From: Lachnospiraceae bacterium
GTDB taxonomy: Bacteria > Bacillota > Clostridia > Lachnospirales > Lachnospiraceae
Direction of reading: 5' to 3'
Assembly: GCA_022774705.1 (NCBI GenBank)
Contig: JALFLM010000199.1
Span: 1 to 64,000 of the forward strand
Length of the DNA stretch: 64,000 nucleotides
Shown here: piece after piece, positions 27,538 through 36,460 of the stretch
Layout: every line of letters begins with the position of its first letter
Numbering within the stretch: the stretch's first letter is position 1
Made by a program: the position numbers and the translations under genes
The notes under the pieces: generated by a model
Databases searched by the model: none
The model's input: the letters and a program-made list of their open reading frames with translations, nothing else
Told to the model about the DNA's origin: nothing

Positions 27538-29583
27538 ATGGATGGAGTAAAATTTGATCATTTATTATACGGCGGAGATTACAATCCCGACCAGTGGCTG
27601 GAACATCCGGAGATTCTGGAAGAAGATATCAGGATGATGAAAAAGGCTCATATCAACACGGTTTCACTGGGGATTTTTGCGTGGTCCAGGCTGGAACCGC
27701 AGGAAGGCGTCTATGATTTTGACTGGCTGGAGAAAATCATAGATCATTTATATGAAAATGGGATCAGCGTCAATCTGGCGACTCCCTCCGGTGCAAGACC
27801 CCATTGGCTGGCGGACCATTATCCCGAGGTGCTGCGTGTTAATGCGGACGGCAGCAGAAACATGTTCGGTGTGCGCCACAACCACTGCTACACATCACCT
27901 GCTTACCGCCGCAAAGTAAGAGCAATCAATCAGGCACTGGCTGCCCGGTTTGATTCTCATCCCGGTGTGATTATGTGGCATATATCAAATGAATACGGGC
28001 AGGACTGCTACTGCCCGCTGTGCCGGGAGGCTTTCCGGGGCTGGATGAGGGAGCGGTACAGTTCCATCGATGAAGTGAACCGGAAATGGTGTACGGCTTT
28101 CTGGAGTCATACCTATGACAGCTTTGACCAGATCGAGCCTCCCATGCTGCACGGTGAGAACTCGATTCACGGTCTGTATCTGGACTGGAGAAGGTTCGTA
28201 ACGGATCAGGTCATCGATTTTTACAGGAAGGAAGTGGATGCACTTAAGGATGGGGGAGCGAAAAAGCCGGTGACTACCAACTTCATGTATAACTTCAAGG
28301 ATTATAATTATTTCAGATTTGCACAATATGTGGATGTGGTCAGCTGGGATAATTATCCCACATGGCACAAAGGGCCGGAAGCGCTGACCGCCATGGATAC
28401 GGCCATGCAGCATGATACCATGCGTTCTCTGAAAAATCAGCCTTTCCTGCTGATGGAATCCTGTCCGGGTCCTACCAACTGGCAGTCTGTCAGCAAGCTG
28501 AAACGCCCCGGCATGCTGGAAGCTGCATCTCTGCAGGCTGTTGCCCACGGCTCGGACAGCGTGATGTATTTCCAGATCCGCAAGGGAAGAGGCGGTTTTG
28601 AAAAATTCCACGGTGCGGTGATCGATCATTACGGAAAGGACGATGACAGAACGTACCGGGAGTGCTGTGAGGTGGGTCAGGATCTGCTGTGCCTGGAGGA
28701 ATGCAATCACACGGATGTGAAGGCTGATGTGGCTGTTGTGTACGACTGGGAGAACCGCTGGGCGGTGGAAGAATCGAAGGGTCCCCGCAACAAGGGCATG
28801 TTCTATAAGGAAACCGTATTGAAATCCTATGCTGCATTCCGCAGACAGGGGTTGAATGTGGATCTGGTGGACATGGAGAAGTCTCTGGATGGCTACCGCA
28901 TCGTTGCCGCGCCCATGCTTTACATGTTCCGCGCCGGTTTTGAAAAGAAGGTAAGGAAATTTGTGGAACTGGGCGGAACCTTTATCATGACATACTGGAG
29001 CGGCGTGGTGGATGAAAATGACCTCTGCGTACTGAGGGGAACCCCCGGCGGTCTCATGGATGTAATGGGGCTGCGCAGTACGGAAATCGACGCGCTGTAT
29101 GACGGGGAAAGCAACCGTCTTATTCCGGCAGAAGGCAGCCGGATGGCAGGTGAATATACCTGCCGGAATCTTTGCCAGCTGGTGGATGCAACCACTGCAG
29201 AATCGCTGATGGTATATGGTGAAGAGTTCTATCAGGGAACGTCTGCCCTTACGGTGAACCGGTACGGTGAAGGAACAGCTTACTACGTATGCGCTGATGC
29301 AGAACAGAGCTTTTATGACGATCTGTACCGCATGCTCTGTGCTGACGCAGGTATCAGGGGTCCTCTTTCCTGTCCTTTACCTGAAGGTGTAGAGGTGACC
29401 ACAAGAGAAGGCAGAAATGCAGAATTTATCTTCATTCAGAATTACGCAGGCGGTGAAGTAAAACTGCCGGTATCCGTAAAAGCTGAAGGATATGAAGTGA
29501 TTTTCAGAAGCCGGGAAGCAGCTGCAGATGAAGAAATTATCCTGCAGAGATTTAACACGGTGGTTTTGAAAAAAATATTGTAA
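27538..29583 (+). CDS. Beta-galactosidase, glycoside hydrolase family 42
   Basis: The 681-residue product has the GH42 layout: a catalytic barrel, then a trimerisation domain and a beta-sandwich end. It starts with the LLYGGDYNPDQWLEHPE substrate-binding strand. The acid/base glutamate is in HISNEYG (residue 152) and the nucleophile in LLMESCPG (residue 307). A cysteine cluster (CYCPLC) resembles the zinc site of some members. No signal peptide is visible, so it should act in the cytoplasm on imported galactosides. I chose the ATG at 27538, 8 bp after GGAGAG. It stands alone between urease and urea-transport genes, with no sugar transporter nearby. Confidence 0.93.
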   Translation: MDGVKFDHLLYGGDYNPDQWLEHPEILEEDIRMMKKAHINTVSLGIFAWSRLEPQEGVYDFDWLEKIIDHLYENGISVNLATPSGARPHWLADHYPEVLRVNADGSRNMFGVRHNHCYTSPAYRRKVRAINQALAARFDSHPGVIMWHISNEYGQDCYCPLCREAFRGWMRERYSSIDEVNRKWCTAFWSHTYDSFDQIEPPMLHGENSIHGLYLDWRRFVTDQVIDFYRKEVDALKDGGAKKPVTTNFMYNFKDYNYFRFAQYVDVVSWDNYPTWHKGPEALTAMDTAMQHDTMRSLKNQPFLLMESCPGPTNWQSVSKLKRPGMLEAASLQAVAHGSDSVMYFQIRKGRGGFEKFHGAVIDHYGKDDDRTYRECCEVGQDLLCLEECNHTDVKADVAVVYDWENRWAVEESKGPRNKGMFYKETVLKSYAAFRRQGLNVDLVDMEKSLDGYRIVAAPMLYMFRAGFEKKVRKFVELGGTFIMTYWSGVVDENDLCVLRGTPGGLMDVMGLRSTEIDALYDGESNRLIPAEGSRMAGEYTCRNLCQLVDATTAESLMVYGEEFYQGTSALTVNRYGEGTAYYVCADAEQSFYDDLYRMLCADAGIRGPLSCPLPEGVEVTTREGRNAEFIFIQNYAGGEVKLPVSVKAEGYEVIFRSREAAADEEIILQRFNTVVLKKIL

Positions 29584-29651
29584 AAAATGTAATGATGTTA
29601 TAAAAACCTGACAAATCGTCCCGAACCCGGGAAAAAAGGAACGTTCAAACC

Positions 29652-29680
29652 TTGACACGGGAAAAATCACCTGATATAAT
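29652..29680 (+). promoter_or_regulatory. Perfect-consensus sigma-A promoter of the urt operon
   Basis: TTGACA (29652-29657) and TATAAT (29675-29680) are separated by exactly 17 bp, so both elements match the consensus at every base. It should be very strong unless limited downstream. Transcription would start near 29687, just before a terminator-like hairpin. Confidence 0.88.
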
Positions 29681-29693
29681 TCGCACATATGAC

Positions 29694-29735
29694 AAAGGAG
29701 TCGTCCACGGAATTTTCCGCGGCGGCTCCTTTTTG
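29694..29735 (+). terminator. Leader terminator or attenuator upstream of urtA
   Basis: AAAGGAG and CTCCTTT bracket an inner CCACGG/CCGCGG stem, and TTTTTGTT follows. The hairpin begins within about 10 bases of the expected transcript start and 120 bp before urtA. This arrangement would stop most transcripts unless something relieves it. Confidence 0.75.
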
Positions 29736-29855
29736 TTATACAGCATTCGGTAAAGGAATTCCTGCATGTGTTTTTCGCGGAATGAAATTCCCCAGCCAAC
29801 CATTATACTCCTGCAGTACAGAATTGTTTTACCGGATTATTAAGGAGGAAATGTT

Positions 29856-31088
29856 ATGAGAAGTAAAGGCATATTAAAGAGAATCATGTGTGCGGCCCTT
29901 GCGGGTGTGATGGCTTTTTCCATGACAGCATGCGGCGGCTCCGGATCAGGTGACAGCAGCGAACCCATTAAAGTAGGTCTGCTGCATTCACTGACCGGTT
30001 CCATGGCTATCAGTGAGGTGTCTGTACGGGACGCGGAAGTGCTGGCCATTAATGAAATCAATGAAGCAGGCGGCGTGCTTGGACGTCAGATTGAATATGT
30101 GGAAGAAGATGGTGCATCCGATCCCTCCACATTTGCAACAAAAGCAGAAAAACTGATTGTGGATGATGAAGTGGCTACTGTATTCGGCTGCTGGACCTCA
30201 TCCTCCAGAAAAGCTGTAAAATCAGTATTTGAAGATTATGAAAACCTGCTCTGGTATCCTGTACAGTACGAAGGTATGGAAGATTCATCCAACATCATGT
30301 ATATGGGAGCAGCGCCCAACCAGCAGATCGTACCTGCCATCGAATATCTGATTGATCAGGGATATAAGAAATTTTTCCTGCTGGGTTCCGATTATGTATT
30401 CCCCAGAACAGCCAATATGATCATCAATGCCCAGTGCAAAGCGGCAGGTGTTGAGGTTGTAGGAGAAGAATATGCGGATATGGAACAGACCGATTTCTCC
30501 TCCATCATTTCCAAAATCGAAGCAGCAAAACCCGATGTGATTATCAATACACTGAATGGTACCGGCAATGTATCTTTCTTTAAACAGCTGGCTGAAAAGA
30601 ATTATACATCCGATGATCTTATGACCATGTCCTTCTCCATTGCGGAAGAAGAAGTGGCAACCATCGGCGCTGATATTCTTAAGGGACATATGGTGTCATG
30701 GAATTATTACATGACAACTGATACAGAAAGAAATAAGGAATTTGTTGAAGCATATCAGAAAGCTTACGGGAAAGACCGTGTAACCTCCGATCCGGCAGAA
30801 GCTGCATACGATGCGGTTTACATGTGGGCAGCAGCCTGTGAAAAAGCAGAAAGCACCGATGTGGAGGATATTCTGGAAGTTGTTGATGGATTATCTATTG
30901 AAGCTCCGGAAGGAACTATTACCGTAAATGGTGAAAATCACCACATTTCCAAACCTGTTCGTATCGGTCAGGTCAGCGAAGATGGAAAAATCAATGAAAT
31001 CTACGCAACTGAGAAGCCTGTAGAACCCGATCCTTACCTGACTACATATGACTGGGCTGTGGAAGCAGGGGTTCAGCCGCTGGAGTAA
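29856..31088 (+). CDS. urtA: Urea ABC transporter, substrate-binding lipoprotein
   Basis: The 410-residue product has a lipoprotein signal with the lipobox SMTAC (cysteine 26). It then has the periplasmic-binding fold of the branched-chain amino acid/urea class (GLLHSLTGSMAISEVSVRDA). The segment GCWTSSSRKAVKSVFE and the overall length fit UrtA rather than LivK. Its place before urtBCDE and among urease genes supports urea as ligand. A hairpin after the gene may raise its message above that of the permease genes. Confidence 0.9.
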   Translation: MRSKGILKRIMCAALAGVMAFSMTACGGSGSGDSSEPIKVGLLHSLTGSMAISEVSVRDAEVLAINEINEAGGVLGRQIEYVEEDGASDPSTFATKAEKLIVDDEVATVFGCWTSSSRKAVKSVFEDYENLLWYPVQYEGMEDSSNIMYMGAAPNQQIVPAIEYLIDQGYKKFFLLGSDYVFPRTANMIINAQCKAAGVEVVGEEYADMEQTDFSSIISKIEAAKPDVIINTLNGTGNVSFFKQLAEKNYTSDDLMTMSFSIAEEEVATIGADILKGHMVSWNYYMTTDTERNKEFVEAYQKAYGKDRVTSDPAEAAYDAVYMWAAACEKAESTDVEDILEVVDGLSIEAPEGTITVNGENHHISKPVRIGQVSEDGKINEIYATEKPVEPDPYLTTYDWAVEAGVQPLE

Positions 31089-31157
31089 GCGAATAAAAGT
31101 CAGTGTGAAACGCGTATGATCTGCGCGGTGTCAGTACTTTAAGAATGCAGTATTTAC

Positions 31158-31208
31158 AAATGGCATACCGGGGGTCCGACGGAGGACTGCTTTGTATGCC
31201 ATTTTGTA
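31158..31208 (+). terminator. Hairpin between urtA and urtB
   Basis: AAATGGCATAC (31158-31168) and GTATGCCATTT (31194-31204) pair perfectly around an inner GTCC/GGAC stem. The trailing T run is short. It probably gives partial termination or protects the urtA message, so that the binding protein is made in excess. Confidence 0.75.
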
Positions 31209-31292
31209 TGCTGCTGCGGTCTGATGAACGCAGCAGCTGAAGATAAAAAAATGAAAATCTGATTCAATATCTGAGATGAAAGAGGTTAGTTT

Positions 31293-32189
31293 ATGGTTGG
31301 TACATTGTTTAATGGTCTGAGTTTAAGCTCAATCATTCTTCTGACATCACTGGGCCTGGCAATTACCTTTGGCCTGATGCGGGTTATCAATATGGCTCAT
31401 GGCGAGTTCCTGATGATTGGTGCGTATGTAACCTACGTGGTTCAGCAGTTCTTTATCAGTTATCTGCCGGAGAGCATGTTTGATCTGTATTATTTTGCGG
31501 CGATTATTGCCGCCTTTACTGTTACATTCCTTTTTGGAGTACTTCTGGAAAAACTGGTGATTTCCCGCCTGTATGGCCGTGAGATAGACAGTCTGCTGGC
31601 TACATGGGGAATCAGTCTGATTCTGCAGCAGGCGGCCAGAACGATTTTCGGCACACAGGGAGTGCTGGTTACTTCTCCGGGCTTCCTGAAAGGCGGTCTG
31701 TCCATCGGAAATACAACATTTTCCTATAATCGTCTGTTCATCCTGCTTATGGTCGGTCTGTGCATGCTGATCGTGTGGTTTGCAATGTATAAATCGGGTT
31801 TCGGTGCGCAGATGCGTGCTACCATGCAGAACCGCCCCATGGCGCAGTGCATGGGTATTAATACCAGAAAGGTAGACAGCGTAACCTTCGGTATCGGTTC
31901 CGGTCTTGCCGGGATTGCAGGATGCTCCGTTGCTTTGCTTGGTTCCATCGATTCCACCGTTGGACAGAGCTATATCGTAAATTCTTTTATGGCTGTTGTA
32001 CTGGGCGGCGTTGGTAAACTGCTGGGCACTGTATTCGGTTCCGGCATTATCGGATTTGTCAGCATTCTGTTTGAAAAATTTACTTCTGCCTCCATTGCAA
32101 AGGCAATTGTGCTGATCATTATCATTATCTTCCTTCAGAAAAAACCTCAGGGTCTGTTTGTGGTAAGATCACGGTCACTGGATGAATAA
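31293..32189 (+). CDS. urtB: Urea ABC transporter permease UrtB
   Basis: This 298-residue, strongly hydrophobic protein is of the LivH class. It contains FGLMRVINMAHGEFLMIGAY, typical of the first membrane-spanning region, and a GIGSGLAGIAG loop. About eight hydrophobic segments can be traced. Together with UrtC it would form the channel. Urea specificity is inferred from the operon. Confidence 0.9.
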   Translation: MVGTLFNGLSLSSIILLTSLGLAITFGLMRVINMAHGEFLMIGAYVTYVVQQFFISYLPESMFDLYYFAAIIAAFTVTFLFGVLLEKLVISRLYGREIDSLLATWGISLILQQAARTIFGTQGVLVTSPGFLKGGLSIGNTTFSYNRLFILLMVGLCMLIVWFAMYKSGFGAQMRATMQNRPMAQCMGINTRKVDSVTFGIGSGLAGIAGCSVALLGSIDSTVGQSYIVNSFMAVVLGGVGKLLGTVFGSGIIGFVSILFEKFTSASIAKAIVLIIIIIFLQKKPQGLFVVRSRSLDE

Positions 32190-32203
32190 GGAGGGCAGAA
32201 TTT

Positions 32204-33292
32204 ATGAAACTGATCAAGAAAAACGGATATAATGTCTGCTTTGGAATCATCGTTATCATCCTTGGGGTGATGCCACTGCTTCTGCAGGCTGATATGATAA
32301 AAAGTACTACTGTTTTATATCTGGCAAAATGCATGTGTTTTGCCATGGTTGCCATCGGACTGGACCTGATCTGGGGCTATACGGGTATCCTCAGTCTGGG
32401 TCACGGACTTTATTTTGCCCTGGGAGCTTACGGCATGGGCATGTACCTGAAGCTTCAGGCCACCGGCGGCAAAATCACGGATTTCATGCAGGTAGGCGGA
32501 CTGACAGAGCTGCCTGCTGTCTGGAAAATGTTCAGATACCTGCCTAACACCCTGATTTTCATGCTGCTGATCCCCGGCGCGCTGGCCGGAATTCTGGGAT
32601 ATTTCATTTTTAAAAGCCGTGTTAAAGGTGTATATTTTTCCATTATTTCACAGGCACTTACCTGGGCGGCATATTCTCTGTTTATTGCACTGTCTCCCTA
32701 TACCAACGGTAATGTGGGCATTACGGAGATTAAATCTTTATTCGGCAGTATCAAAGGGCCGAAAAATCAGGGGAATCTGATCACTCTGTTTTATGTGACG
32801 CTGGTTATGCTGATTCTGATCTATGCTCTTTCCCGTTTTCTGGTTACACGGAAATTCGGCAAGCTGCTGATTGCTATTCGTGACGGGGAAAACCGTACCT
32901 ATTTTTCAGGATATTGTGTAAGCCGCTATAAAAATGTGGTTTATGTTCTTTCCGCTGTATATGCGGCTCTGGCCGGTGCGCTGTTTGTCAATCTGAACGG
33001 TTCAGTTACGCCCACCCAGATGACCATTTCCACATCTGTTACCATGGTAATCTGGGTTGCCATCGGCGGCCGGGGCACACTGATCGGTGCTGTAATCGGT
33101 GCATTTCTGGTTAATCTGTGCGAATACAATTTAAGTTCCGGTTCACTGGTTGAAATCTGGCAGTATATTATCGGTGCGTTGTTTGTAATTGTTATTCTGT
33201 TCTTCAAAGGCGGTATCGTTGGTATCGTTACGGATCAGATTCCCGCGCTGATCCGCAGAAAACGCAGAAAAAGCGGCAGAGAAGAGGCATAG
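32204..33292 (+). CDS. urtC: Urea ABC transporter permease UrtC
   Basis: The 362-residue product is of the LivM class, with the conserved DLIWGYTGILSLGHGLYFALGA-type segment near residues 50-70 and LLIAIRDGENRTYFSGY later. Its length and multiple membrane segments match UrtC. It starts 14 bp after urtB with an AAGGAGGGC site and ends 18 bp before urtD, so the genes are co-translated. Confidence 0.9.
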   Translation: MKLIKKNGYNVCFGIIVIILGVMPLLLQADMIKSTTVLYLAKCMCFAMVAIGLDLIWGYTGILSLGHGLYFALGAYGMGMYLKLQATGGKITDFMQVGGLTELPAVWKMFRYLPNTLIFMLLIPGALAGILGYFIFKSRVKGVYFSIISQALTWAAYSLFIALSPYTNGNVGITEIKSLFGSIKGPKNQGNLITLFYVTLVMLILIYALSRFLVTRKFGKLLIAIRDGENRTYFSGYCVSRYKNVVYVLSAVYAALAGALFVNLNGSVTPTQMTISTSVTMVIWVAIGGRGTLIGAVIGAFLVNLCEYNLSSGSLVEIWQYIIGALFVIVILFFKGGIVGIVTDQIPALIRRKRRKSGREEA

Positions 33293-33310
33293 GGAAGGAG
33301 ACTGAATGCG

Positions 33311-34105
33311 ATGAATGAGAATTATAAGAAAAATAATGTAGTTCTGGAAATCAAGGGCATTGGTGTTACCTTCGATGGTTTTCACGCTTTGACCGACGTT
33401 AATATTGATGTAAAACGCAATACCGTACATTTTTTTATCGGACCCAACGGTGCCGGAAAAACCACTCTGCTGGATATTATCTGTGCGAAGACAAAGCCGA
33501 CTCAGGGAAATGTATTCTATTATCCTGATAAAGCCCGTCAGCAGAAGATCCGGCTTACCGGAATGAAGGAGTATAAAATCGTTACGGAGGGAATCGGAAG
33601 AAAGTTTCAGGTCCCTTCTGTATTTGTGAATCTGACCGTGCTGGACAATATGATTCTCTCATTAAAGGGACATAAAGGGGTGTGGGATTCCATTTTCTTT
33701 AAGCTGTCAGAAGAACAGCTGCAGCTGATCGATGATACTCTGAAACGGGTCGGTCTGGAAAACAGGAAGGAAGTTAAAGCAGGATCCCTTGCTCATGGAG
33801 AAAAACAGTGGCTGGAAATTGCCATGCAGCTGGTTCAGAAGCCCAATATTATCATGCTGGATGAGCCGGCTGCAGGCATGGGTAAGCCGGAGACCTTTAA
33901 AACAGGCGAAATCTTAAAGGAAATCAAAAAGGACTGTACAGTTATCGTGGTGGAACATGATATGGACTTTGTAAAACAGGTGGCTGATATGGTTACCGTC
34001 CTTCATGAAGGAAAGGTTCTCATGGAAGGAAATATTCATGATGTGCTGGCGGATGAAACCGTGCAGGCTGTATATCTGGGCAGAGGAGGCGAACGCAATG
34101 CTTAA
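33311..34105 (+). CDS. urtD: Urea ABC transporter ATP-binding protein UrtD
   Basis: The 264-residue ATPase has Walker A GPNGAGKTTLLD, the LivG-type motif GIGRKFQVPSVF, the signature SLAHGEKQWLEI, and Walker B IIMLDEPAAGMG. The HGEKQWLEI form of the signature is characteristic of UrtD. The preceding site is GGAAGGAG. Its last codons overlap the urtE start by 8 bp. Confidence 0.92.
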   Translation: MNENYKKNNVVLEIKGIGVTFDGFHALTDVNIDVKRNTVHFFIGPNGAGKTTLLDIICAKTKPTQGNVFYYPDKARQQKIRLTGMKEYKIVTEGIGRKFQVPSVFVNLTVLDNMILSLKGHKGVWDSIFFKLSEEQLQLIDDTLKRVGLENRKEVKAGSLAHGEKQWLEIAMQLVQKPNIIMLDEPAAGMGKPETFKTGEILKEIKKDCTVIVVEHDMDFVKQVADMVTVLHEGKVLMEGNIHDVLADETVQAVYLGRGGERNA

Positions 34106-34790
34106 AATAAATGGAATGGATTCTTATTATGGCGAGAGCCGCGTGATCGAAGGCCTGGATCTGAATGTGGAAAAGGGAAAAATCACCTGTCTGATCGGAA
34201 GAAACGGTGTGGGAAAGACTACTACGCTGAAGAGCATCATGGGTATTGTGAAAACACCTGTCGGCAGCATCACTCTGGATGGTCAGGAAATCATCAGAAT
34301 GAAGACTTATGACCGGGCGAAGCTGGGCATCGGCTATGTCCCCCAGGGGCGGGATATTTTCGGTCAGATGACCGTGCAGGAGAATCTGGAGCTGGGCCTG
34401 CAGGCAGCAGGAGGCAAAGGAAAAGTCCCGGATTATATCTACGACCTGTTTCCTATTCTCCCTGAATTTGCAAAAAGAAAAGGCGGCGATCTGTCGGGAG
34501 GACAGCAGCAGCAGCTGGCAATTGCCAGAGCGCTGGTGGCAGAACCCAAAATCCTGATTCTGGACGAGCCTACAGAGGGTATACAGCCTTCCGTCATTCA
34601 GGACATCGGTGATGTCCTGCGCAAAATCAACAAAATGCGCGGCTTGACCATACTGATCGTGGAACAGTATCTGGATTTTGTACTGGGGATATCCGATTAT
34701 CTGTATGTCATGGAACATGGAGAAATCATTATGCAGGGTGAAACTGCAAAACTGGATGCAGCCCAGGTACAGAAGGTCATGACAGATTAG
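34098..34790 (+). CDS. urtE: Urea ABC transporter ATP-binding protein UrtE
   Basis: The 230-residue LivF-class ATPase starts MLKINGMDSYYGESRVIEGL. It has Walker A GRNGVGKTTTLKS, VPQGRDIFGQMTVQENL, signature LSGGQQQQLAIARAL and Walker B ILILDEPTEGIQPS. The GIQPS ending is a UrtE hallmark. The frame extends upstream inside urtD, but AGAGGAGG before the ATG at 34098 fixes the start. It closes the urt operon before a terminator. Confidence 0.93.
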   Translation: MLKINGMDSYYGESRVIEGLDLNVEKGKITCLIGRNGVGKTTTLKSIMGIVKTPVGSITLDGQEIIRMKTYDRAKLGIGYVPQGRDIFGQMTVQENLELGLQAAGGKGKVPDYIYDLFPILPEFAKRKGGDLSGGQQQQLAIARALVAEPKILILDEPTEGIQPSVIQDIGDVLRKINKMRGLTILIVEQYLDFVLGISDYLYVMEHGEIIMQGETAKLDAAQVQKVMTD

Positions 34791-34828
34791 AGACGGATGT
34801 TGTATTAGTGTTTTGATTATAAGTTATT

Positions 34829-34868
34829 GTAACTGTTCTGACTGACTCTGAACAGTTGCAGATTTTTT
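34829..34868 (+). terminator. Terminator after urtE built from the AACTGTTC repeat arm
   Basis: TGTAACTGTTC and GAACAGTTGCA form an 11-bp stem (one G-T pair) followed by GATTTTTT. The arm words match the interspersed repeat family seen at 13205 and 39892, so this looks like a minimal member acting as a terminator. The rest of the 257-bp gap before ureE holds nothing else I can identify. Confidence 0.85.
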
Positions 34869-35047
34869 GTTAACCTCTTTATAAATGTGCGGTTCCGTAC
34901 TTTCGGGACTGCACATGAAATCTCAAAAAGCGAGGCTCCCACTTGAATTTGCAGACCTGATTATGAGCAGTATGTTTCAAACAGTTGTTTCAGTGCGGAG
35001 TCTTGCTTTTTAGTGCTTTATTTTTTCATGGAAAGGATGAGTATAGT

Positions 35048-35527
35048 ATGATTTGTGAAAACGTTCTGGGAAATATTTCGGAGGAGAGATTTCACGGGTT
35101 TCATATAGATTTTGTAGATATTGAGTGGTATGAGGCTTTTAAGAAGCTTCATAAAAAGGTTACCTTCGGCGGTGTGGAGATCGGTATCCGGCTGGGAAAT
35201 GATATTCTGGTCAGAGGACTTCGACAGGGGGATGTGCTCTGGTACGGAGAAGATGAGGTGATTGCCGTAAATATTCCCGAGGCGGAGATGATCGTGGTGG
35301 ATGTGCAGCCGGATCATCCTCGGATGATTCCGAAGGTATGCTATGAAATCGGAAACCGGCATGCGGCATTACTGTATGGAGATACGCCTTACCAGTTTAT
35401 TACACCGTATAATGAGCCTGTATTTGATATGCTGGGAAAGCTTCACGGAGTCAGCGTAAGAAAAGAAAAGCAGAAGATGGATTTTGATAAAAGAATTTCA
35501 GCTTCTGTCAATGCGCATACGCATTAA
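35048..35527 (+). CDS. ureE: Urease accessory protein UreE (nickel chaperone)
   Basis: The 159-residue product starts MICENVLGNISEERFHG. It has an N-terminal peptide-binding domain and a metal-binding C-terminal domain, including VCYEIGNRHAALLY, where the conserved dimer-interface histidine sits. It ends NAHTH, a short histidine tail in place of the long His-rich tails of some relatives. UreE delivers nickel to the UreDFG-urease complex. AAAGGATG precedes the ATG; a longer frame upstream has no ribosome binding site. Confidence 0.9.
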   Translation: MICENVLGNISEERFHGFHIDFVDIEWYEAFKKLHKKVTFGGVEIGIRLGNDILVRGLRQGDVLWYGEDEVIAVNIPEAEMIVVDVQPDHPRMIPKVCYEIGNRHAALLYGDTPYQFITPYNEPVFDMLGKLHGVSVRKEKQKMDFDKRISASVNAHTH

Positions 35528-35554
35528 GAAGAGCGGATATTGAGGACATTAAGA

Positions 35555-35640
35555 ATATTAAATATTAAGGCTATTAAGGCTATTAAGGCTATTAAGGTTA
35601 TTAAGGTTATTAAGGTTATTAAGGATATTAAATATTAAGG
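35555..35640 (+). repeat. 9-bp tandem array between ureE and ureF
   Basis: Six contiguous copies of (C/T)TATTAAGG lie at 35571-35624, three beginning with C and then three with T. The same 16-base sequence, ATATTAAATATTAAGG, flanks the array at 35555-35570 and 35625-35640. The last AAGG runs into the AAGGAG ribosome binding site of ureF. The array is likely to gain or lose units by replication slippage. Confidence 0.93.
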
Positions 35641-35650
35641 AGATTGAGTT

Positions 35651-36346
35651 ATGAAGGAATTTCTGCTGCTTCAGATAAATGATGCACTGTTTCCGGTGGG
35701 CGGATATTCCCACTCCTATGGTCTGGAGACGTATATCCAGAAAAATCTGGTATCTGACCGGAAATCGGCACTGGATTATGTGAAGAAATATACGGGCAAC
35801 AGCCTTTTACACGGAGACCTTCTGGCGGCGAAGCTGGCCTGGGAAATCTGTCAGGGAGAAAAAGAAACGGTAATGAAACGGCTTTGTGAGCTGGATCAGG
35901 TCATTACAGCTTCCAGGATTCCTTTTGAGCTGAGACAGGCCGGTGAGAAAATCGCTTCCCGCTTTCTGAAAACACTTCTGAATCTTCCGATTGATTATGA
36001 AATGCCCTGGTTTAAACAGTACGGGGCTGTCAGAGACCCGTATTGGAAGAAAAATTATGCAGTAGCTTATGGGGTTTTCTGTGCAGGTGCCGGGCTGGGA
36101 CTTGATGAATCCCTTTCCCATCTGCTGTACGCTCAGACATCCGCACTGGTTACCAATTGCGTAAAAACAATTCCTTTAAGTCAGACAGACGGTCAGCAGA
36201 TTCTTTATGAGTGTCTGAAGCAATCTGACAGGCTTCTGGAGCGGGTGAAGAAAATGGACATGGATGATTATGCGGTTTCACTGCCGGGGGCAGATATCCG
36301 GAGTATGCAGCATGAAACACTGTATTCCAGGCTGTATATGTCATAG
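35651..36346 (+). CDS. ureF: Urease accessory protein UreF
   Basis: UreF is an all-helical protein that joins UreD and UreG in the urease activation complex. The 231-residue product has the N-terminal block NDALFPVGGYSHSYGLE, found throughout the family. Later it has GVFCAGAGLGLDE and LLYAQTSALVTNCVKTIPLSQTDGQQIL, including the conserved V-x-IPLGQ-like segment. Its ribosome binding site is fused to the end of the 9-bp array. Confidence 0.94.
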   Translation: MKEFLLLQINDALFPVGGYSHSYGLETYIQKNLVSDRKSALDYVKKYTGNSLLHGDLLAAKLAWEICQGEKETVMKRLCELDQVITASRIPFELRQAGEKIASRFLKTLLNLPIDYEMPWFKQYGAVRDPYWKKNYAVAYGVFCAGAGLGLDESLSHLLYAQTSALVTNCVKTIPLSQTDGQQILYECLKQSDRLLERVKKMDMDDYAVSLPGADIRSMQHETLYSRLYMS

Positions 36347-36460
36347 CGGGGACATGTGAGTAAACACCAGCATGAAGCTGCTGTGCTGCTGATAAAGGTT
36401 GTGTGAATTTGATTGAATTATTGTATTAGCATGGTGATACAAAAAACAGGAGGAAACGGT

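Noticed and set aside
35555..35640. CRISPR array
   Set aside because: The 9-bp units are contiguous and too short, there are no spacers, and no cas genes are in the window.
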